From assembly GCF_024505045.1 (NCBI RefSeq), contig NZ_JANIBM010000042.1:1-32877 (forward strand): a DNA stretch of 32,877 nt, read 5' to 3'. This DNA is from Methylomonas aurea. GTDB lineage: Bacteria > Pseudomonadota > Gammaproteobacteria > Methylococcales > Methylomonadaceae. How positions within the stretch are numbered: the first letter of the stretch is position 1; every line of letters starts with the position of its first letter. This document shows positions 28,400-32,877 of this stretch, piece by piece. Position numbers and translations under genes: made by a program. The notes beneath the pieces were generated by a model. That model did no database searches. It was not told the origin of the DNA and saw only the letters and a program-made list of their open reading frames with translations.

Positions 28400-28768
28400 T
28401 CAAGTCATGAAAAAAGGCGCTAACCAGGGAAAGGCCAGCAGTATCAAAATGAATGCGGAACCCAGCCAGAACAATCGGCGCTGTCGTTGTTGGTTGTCTG
28501 ATGTGGCACATATTTCACCCGCATTACAGCGATCAGACGTTAGATAGAGCTTTCGATAGCCGAGTACTATAAAAATCAGGGCCATGACAATGAAAAATGG
28601 CCGGGCCGGTTCCATAGCCGTCAACGCGCTGATCCACGCACCACCAATACCCAATGACAGCAGCAAAAATGGCCCAACACAACAGGCCGAAGCCCCTACA
28701 GCGGCCAAAAGGGCGCCGATACCCAACCATGATGGGGTTTTTAAGGACGTTTCAGGGTCTGTATTCAT
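28400..28768 (-). CDS. merT: MerT, mercuric-ion transporter
   Basis: 122 residues with three hydrophobic segments. The first carries the vicinal cysteine pair in ASACCVGPFLLLSLGIGG that accepts Hg2+ from MerP. A further pair of cysteines (CNAGEIC, about residues 81-87) lies on the loop between helices two and three, as expected. It carries mercury into the cytoplasm, where MerA normally reduces it; no merA is in this window. TAGGAG lies 6 bases before the ATG. Confidence 0.92.
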   Translation of the reverse strand: MNTDPETSLKTPSWLGIGALLAAVGASACCVGPFLLLSLGIGGAWISALTAMEPARPFFIVMALIFIVLGYRKLYLTSDRCNAGEICATSDNQQRQRRLFWLGSAFILILLAFPWLAPFFMT

Positions 28769-28809
28769 AGCAATCTCCTAAGCCAAACCATGCTCAATGT
28801 TGGCAAGGA

Positions 28810-28840
28810 GTCTAAACCCTGTTGTTTAGAACAGAGTCAA
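28810..28840 (-). promoter_or_regulatory. MerR-type promoter/operator of the mer operon
   Basis: On the minus strand TTGACT (-35, 28840-28835) and TTAGAC (-10, 28815-28810) are separated by 19 bases, the long spacing typical of MerR-controlled promoters. Between them CTGTT and AACAG form an inverted repeat. It lies between merR and merT and would drive merT, merP and the CopZ-like gene. Confidence 0.72.
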
Positions 28841-28865
28841 GTAGGCGGTGGTGTCTTACTTAAAA

Positions 28866-29312
28866 TTAGAGGTTGGTTGATGCGTCATCATCGCTAAACG
28901 CATCGAGAATAGCGCAACGTGCGGCTGGAGCTGTCTGCTGACAGTCGTTGACTAGGCTTTCCAATACCTGACGCAGTGCCGTTAAATCCCTGATTTGTCG
29001 ATCGATCTGCTGGTATTTTTGCTCGGCGAGTTGCCGAACATCAGCACAGTGCGCCCCATCAAGGGCTAGTAAGGCAGCAATTTCTTTTAAGGTAAATCCG
29101 GCCTGTTGAGCGCGTTTGATAAAACGTATCTGGGCAATAGCATCAGCGGAATAAACTCGATAGCCGCTATCGGGTTTCGCTGGCTCTGTCAGCAAACCGA
29201 TACGTTGATAGTGACGGATGGTTTCGATGCTGACTTCGGTTTGTTTGGCAAGTTTGCCTATGGTCAAAGCCGGCATTTTATTGAGCCTTAGATCAAAGGG
29301 TTTTATTGTCAT
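28866..29312 (-). CDS. merR: MerR, mercury-responsive transcription regulator
   Basis: 148 residues. N-terminal helix-turn-helix LTIGKLAKQTEVSIETIRHY (about 16-35), then the dimer helix. The three mercury-binding cysteines are at about 89, 124 and 133; their spacings of 35 and 9 residues equal those of classical MerR (Cys82, 117, 126). So Hg2+ rather than copper or zinc is the likely signal. Unlike the classical divergent layout, merR is on the same strand as, and upstream of, merT. A methionine at 29276 is an alternative start. Confidence 0.92.
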   Translation of the reverse strand: MTIKPFDLRLNKMPALTIGKLAKQTEVSIETIRHYQRIGLLTEPAKPDSGYRVYSADAIAQIRFIKRAQQAGFTLKEIAALLALDGAHCADVRQLAEQKYQQIDRQIRDLTALRQVLESLVNDCQQTAPAARCAILDAFSDDDASTNL

Positions 29313-29411
29313 GCAGTTTCCAATCGCTAGCCTTTAGGCGTCCAGATTTTATGACGTCAATAATGAAAAATTTCATCTACAATGATATAGATAAGTTAGA
29401 CTCTGGCAAAT

Positions 29412-29774
29412 ATGATGCAACATCGCCTCACCACCATTCTATTAGTGCTCATGGCTATCATGCCTGTAGTGGTGGCGTTTGCTCATTATTCTGCACTCAC
29501 CAGCCAGTTATCGGTTGCGCAAATGGTTGTCGTTGCCGATGAAATGGGCGATGAAGGAGTTTCGGCCTCCACACACGCCGATCATTGCCAGTCCGCCACA
29601 GCCAAACCGCACTTGGCCAGTTGCAGCTTTCATGTTTGCGTGGATTGCGGGATCACGTCATCTTTTAGGTTTATTCCAATCCAGGTGTCCAATAGCTATG
29701 GCTTTGGGGAAAAACCTAATTCCGCCTCGTTTCTTGCACCTCCCGACATAAAACCGCCGATTTTTAGCCTCTAA
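29412..29774 (+). CDS. Small CzcI-like periplasmic protein
   Basis: 120 residues. A hydrophobic N-terminal segment (TTILLVLMAIMPVVVAFAH) looks like a signal peptide. Then come histidine and cysteine residues (HADHC, CSFHVCVDCG), possible metal ligands, and the end PPDIKPPIFSL. Small proteins of this kind often precede heavy-metal RND operons (CzcI position). The similarity is by layout, not by a strong motif. ATG at 29412 or 29415. Confidence 0.55.
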   Translation: MMQHRLTTILLVLMAIMPVVVAFAHYSALTSQLSVAQMVVVADEMGDEGVSASTHADHCQSATAKPHLASCSFHVCVDCGITSSFRFIPIQVSNSYGFGEKPNSASFLAPPDIKPPIFSL

Positions 29775-29832
29775 GCCGTTCAACGGTGGTGTTTCGCTGT
29801 AAGAAATAATCACCGCCCTTATGACGATCAAC

Positions 29833-29858
29833 ATCGGCCAAAGTCCGGCTGATTTTTG
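29833..29858 (+). terminator. Terminator-like hairpin between the CzcI-like gene and cusC
   Basis: ATCGGCC (29833-29839) and GGCTGAT (29847-29853) give 7 pairs with one G-U, followed by TTTTTG. It could end the short upstream message or attenuate the efflux operon. Confidence 0.55.
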
Positions 29859-29893
29859 TTCGTCATGGTTATCACGAGTTTACGAGGATCATC

Positions 29894-31180
29894 ATGACAT
29901 CCTTTTTTCGATCAAGGCGTCTGCTGATGGCGACGCTGTTTATCGTCTGCCGCCTGGCCAACGCAGATGAGCAACCGCTATTGACGCTTGAGGCGGCCAC
30001 TCAAAAAGTCATTCAGGACAATCCTGATCTGGCGCAAACCTTGGCCCGTGCCAAGGCGATGGCCGCCATTCCGTCGCAGGAAGGCAGCCTGCCCGACCCG
30101 CAAATCACCTTCAACGCGATGAGTTTGCCGACTAATAGCTTTAGCACGCGGCAAGAAGACATGACGCAAATCGGTTTCGGGCTTTCCCAGGGGATTCCCT
30201 TTCCCGGCAAACTGGCGCTACGCGAGCAGGCAGCGCTGTATGAAGCGGAAGCCGCTACACTGAATGCCGATGAGTTGCGCCTGCGTCTGTTGAGCGACGT
30301 CAAAACCCTGTGGTGGCAGGTTTTTTATCTGGATCGGACGGTGGAGATCGTCGATAACAATCACAAGTTATTGCAGCAGTTCGTCGATATCGCCCGCAGC
30401 AAATACGAAGTGGGCGAAGGTTTGCAACAGGACGTATTGCTGGCCCAACTGGAACTCTCCAAGCTGTTGGATCAGAAAATCAACCTTAATGGCATGCGGC
30501 GCAGTACCGTCGCCAAACTCAATGCACTGTTGGATCAACCCGCCAACCATTGGCTGCAATTACCGGCGCAACTCGCCTTGAATTTGCCGGAAATTAAACC
30601 CGAAGACCGGCTTTATCAACAAGCGGAAGTCTCAAGACCGATGTTGGAAAGCGACCGACAAGGCATCCATGCGGCGCAATCCAAGCTGGAACTGGCACAT
30701 AAAGATTTTCTACCGGACTTCAACGTCGAAGCGGCCTATGGTGCACGCAACAACATGCTCGACGGCACCAGACGTTCGGATTTGCTGAGCCTGGGCGTCA
30801 GCATGAACGTGCCGATTTTTGCCGCCAGCAAGCAAGCCAAAGCCGTCGATCAGCGTACCAGCGAATTGATGCAACAACGCTACGCACTGCAAGATCGATG
30901 GAACGCGGTTCGTTCTGAAATTACCCAAAGTCACAGCGATTACCAGCGGGCCAAACAGCAATTCGTGTTGTTCGATACCGGCATCATTCCGCAGGCCCGG
31001 CAAACCGTCGCCTCAATGCTGGCCGGTTATCAGGTCAACAAAGTCGATTTTTTGAATCTGGTACGTAGCCAGATCACCTTGTTCGAATACGAAACCCAAT
31101 ACTGGAAAGCCTTCACGGAAGCCCAACAAGCACTGGCGCAACTGTGCGCGAATGTTGGCGAGGACGAAATTTATGAATAA
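29894..31180 (+). CDS. CusC/CzcC-type outer-membrane factor
   Basis: 428 residues of the TolC family. A signal peptide covers about residues 1-25. The paired helical repeats of outer-membrane efflux proteins are seen in LTLEAATQKVIQDNPDLAQTL (family start), FPGKLALREQAALYEAEAA and AEVSRPMLESDRQGIHAAQ. It forms the exit duct of a metal RND pump. A strong GAGGA precedes the ATG. The last 8 bases overlap the next gene. Confidence 0.88.
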   Translation: MTSFFRSRRLLMATLFIVCRLANADEQPLLTLEAATQKVIQDNPDLAQTLARAKAMAAIPSQEGSLPDPQITFNAMSLPTNSFSTRQEDMTQIGFGLSQGIPFPGKLALREQAALYEAEAATLNADELRLRLLSDVKTLWWQVFYLDRTVEIVDNNHKLLQQFVDIARSKYEVGEGLQQDVLLAQLELSKLLDQKINLNGMRRSTVAKLNALLDQPANHWLQLPAQLALNLPEIKPEDRLYQQAEVSRPMLESDRQGIHAAQSKLELAHKDFLPDFNVEAAYGARNNMLDGTRRSDLLSLGVSMNVPIFAASKQAKAVDQRTSELMQQRYALQDRWNAVRSEITQSHSDYQRAKQQFVLFDTGIIPQARQTVASMLAGYQVNKVDFLNLVRSQITLFEYETQYWKAFTEAQQALAQLCANVGEDEIYE

Positions 31181-32609
31181 GCAATTGTTATTAACCGCCA
31201 CGGTGACCTTGGGGATAGGCTTGGCGGGCGGCTATTGGCTGGCTCAGCAACCTAAACAGGAATCGGCGGTTCAACCAGCAGAGGGCAGAAAGCCATTATT
31301 TTACAGAAGTGCCATGAATCCATCGGTAACGTCCCCGGTGCCAACCAAGGATGCCATGGGCATGGATTACGTACCGGTTTATACCGAGGATAATGCGCCC
31401 AAACAACCCAAAATTTTGTTTTACCGCAATCCGATGAATCCATCGGTGACGTCGCCGGTACCCGCTAAGGACAATATGGGGATGGATTATCTGCCTGTGT
31501 ATGCCGAGGACGAGACTCAAAAGGACGCGTCAGCGGGCACTGTTAAAATTGATGCGGCGACGGTGCAAAACATCGGCGTGCGGACCGCGCGGGCAAAAAA
31601 AACCTTGCTCTCGCATGTGGTCAGAGCCGTAGGCCGTGTGGCGTATGACGAAGAGCATATCGTTCGGCTGCATCCCAAAACCGAAGGCTGGATTGAAACG
31701 CTACGTGCCGATAAAACCGGGCAACTGGTCAAGAAAAATGAAGAGCTGTTGAGCATTTATTCCCCGCAATTAGTGGCCAGCCAACAGGAATACGTGTTGG
31801 CCATCAATAATCTCAAAGTTCTGGAAAGAAGCCCCATCGAAGACATCCGTCGCGGTGCGGAAGACTTGGTGAAGAGCTCCCGCGAACGCTTGAAATTGCT
31901 GGATGTGCCCGAACATCAACTGCATGAATTGACCGATAGCCGAGCCATCAAAAAAAGCCTGCATATCCATACGCCGGCGGACGGTATCGTCATCAACATC
32001 GGCGCTCGTGAAGGCCAATACGTCACGCCGGAAACCGAGCTGTACATGATCGCCGACCTGTCTAAAATCTGGGTATATGCCGAAATTTACGAGTACGAAT
32101 TGCCGTGGGTGAAAGAAGGCGATCCGGTTGACATGCAATTGGCCGGCATTCCGGGTCGCACCTTCAAAGGCCATCTGACGTTTATTTATCCGTATGCCGA
32201 AGCCAAGACTCGGACGATCAAGGTGCGTCTGGCCTTCGATAATCCCGGTCTGCTGTTAAAACCCGATATGTTTGCCGAAGTGACGATATTGGCCGGTAAA
32301 CAGGTGGATGCCATCGTGATACCCTCGGAAGCGGTGGTTCGTTCCGGTGCGCATACTCAAGTTTTCGTGGTACGAGCCCCCGGCAAGTTTGAACCTCGCC
32401 CGGTGACAGTCGGTTTGGCGTCCAACGGCGATGTCTCGATTCTTCAGGGCCTCGATGCCGACGAGGAAGTGGTGACCTCGGCGCAATTTTTGATCGATTC
32501 CGAATCCAAGCTGAACGAAGCCACGTCGAAAATGCTGGAGCCTTCGGCGACGCCGGCGTCCGAACCGACTCGCTTGCAGACCGAGCAGGGAGCGCATCGC
32601 CATGACTGA
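31173..32609 (+). CDS. CusB/CzcB-type periplasmic adaptor with two metal-binding domains
   Basis: 478 residues. One N-terminal hydrophobic segment anchors it. Residues 40-105 hold two copies of the heavy-metal-binding domain ([20 protein letters not shown] and [20 protein letters not shown], each followed by MDY.PVY). The rest is the usual adaptor: barrel-sandwich, helical hairpin (ESLL-type region about 190-240) and beta domain. ATG at 31173 overlaps the cusC stop; an in-frame ATG at 31152 is less likely. Copper or silver is suggested by the methionine-rich domain. Confidence 0.88.
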   Translation: MNKQLLLTATVTLGIGLAGGYWLAQQPKQESAVQPAEGRKPLFYRSAMNPSVTSPVPTKDAMGMDYVPVYTEDNAPKQPKILFYRNPMNPSVTSPVPAKDNMGMDYLPVYAEDETQKDASAGTVKIDAATVQNIGVRTARAKKTLLSHVVRAVGRVAYDEEHIVRLHPKTEGWIETLRADKTGQLVKKNEELLSIYSPQLVASQQEYVLAINNLKVLERSPIEDIRRGAEDLVKSSRERLKLLDVPEHQLHELTDSRAIKKSLHIHTPADGIVINIGAREGQYVTPETELYMIADLSKIWVYAEIYEYELPWVKEGDPVDMQLAGIPGRTFKGHLTFIYPYAEAKTRTIKVRLAFDNPGLLLKPDMFAEVTILAGKQVDAIVIPSEAVVRSGAHTQVFVVRAPGKFEPRPVTVGLASNGDVSILQGLDADEEVVTSAQFLIDSESKLNEATSKMLEPSATPASEPTRLQTEQGAHRHD

Positions 32610-32877
32610 TTTCATCATCAATAGCGTCTTGAAGGACCGCTTCATGGTATTGCTGGGGGCAATTATCCTGGCCATCGGCGGAATTTGGTCGTTTAAAAAC
32701 ATGCCGCTGGATGCCATACCGGATTTATCGGATGTACAGGTGATCATCTTCACCGATTACGCCGACCAATCGCCGCAGGTGGTCGAAAATCAGGTGACTT
32801 ATCCTTTAACCACCGCGATGTTGGCCGTGCCGCATGCCAAGGTGGTGCGCGGTTATTCGTTCTTTGGCTTGTCGTTC
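32602..32877 (+). CDS. CusA/CzcA-type RND pump, 5' part (cut by the window end)
   Basis: The first 92 residues of a heavy-metal RND transporter: [20 protein letters not shown] (first transmembrane helix) then [20 protein letters not shown] and [14 protein letters not shown], the family-typical N-terminus. It is the proton-driven inner-membrane pump of the CusCBA-type complex. The start overlaps the adaptor gene by 8 bases. The metal cannot be judged, because the transmembrane-4 motif lies beyond the window. Confidence 0.93.
   Translation, partial: MTDFIINSVLKDRFMVLLGAIILAIGGIWSFKNMPLDAIPDLSDVQVIIFTDYADQSPQVVENQVTYPLTTAMLAVPHAKVVRGYSFFGLSF

Noticed and set aside
1-32877. tRNA, rRNA, IS elements and attachment repeats
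   Set aside because: I looked for tRNA-like cloverleaves, transposase genes and long direct repeats at the block edges and saw none, so none is reported.

Overview
The window reads as proteobacterial DNA, probably gammaproteobacterial. The gene set would fit a methanotroph-like host, but nothing here proves that. It has three blocks. (1) Positions 1-9570 carry a plus-strand cobalamin operon. A promoter and a cobalamin riboswitch precede cbtB and cbtA (cobalt uptake), then cobM, cbiX, cobH, cbiD, cobL (cbiE-cbiT fusion), cobI, cbiG, a CobE/CbiG C-terminal protein, cobJ and a thioredoxin-like 2Fe-2S ferredoxin. CbiX, CbiD and CbiG point to the early-cobalt (anaerobic-type) route. CobJ carries a C-terminal extension that resembles HemS/HutX haem-handling proteins.

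(2) Positions 9574-25455 are a minus-strand accessory block typical of the recombination and DNA-processing region of an integrative conjugative element or large plasmid: RecT/Bet annealase, YqaJ exonuclease, a MoxR-type ATPase (CobS-like), a VWA protein (CobT-like), a DUF3150-type protein, a DUF4942-type adenine methyltransferase, a RadC/JAB protein, a GHKL ATPase (possibly truncated) and many small unknown proteins. CobS-like and CobT-like here are not cobalt chelatase subunits, although a real cob operon lies next door. Three small plus-strand genes are interleaved, and two of them are related to each other.

The main discovery is in the intergenic DNA of block 2. Fifteen of the seventeen minus-strand genes have their own structured leader of 40-60 nt just before the ribosome binding site; the other two overlap or abut the gene before them. 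Every leader has the order ACCC, GGG-rich arm (P1 5'), CCC-N4-GGG hairpin (P3), P1 3' arm, SD, ATG. The primary sequence differs from gene to gene, but P1 pairing is kept by compensating changes. In nearly all copies the P1 3' arm can also pair with the gene's own Shine-Dalgarno or start region, and the P1 5' arm is a mimic of that region. This looks like a family of gene-tuned translational switches. By gene context it probably corresponds to the published radC RNA motif, but the SD-mimic strand exchange and the density (15 copies in 15 kb) deserve attention. A second element of about 95-105 nt, with four hairpins whose stems vary compensatorily, occurs three times (16451, 22597, 25363). Each copy lies about 105-110 bases upstream of a start codon, just before a leader, and seems to open each of three transcription segments.

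(3) Positions 25654-32877 hold a mazEF-type toxin-antitoxin pair, a KfrA-like coiled-coil protein, a mercury operon (merR, merT, merP and a CopZ-like cysteine protein, without merA in the window) with a 19-bp-spacer MerR-type promoter, and a heavy-metal RND efflux operon (small CzcI-like protein, CusC, CusB with two tandem metal-binding domains, and CusA cut by the window end). No integrase, relaxase, IS element, CRISPR array, tRNA or rRNA was recognised.
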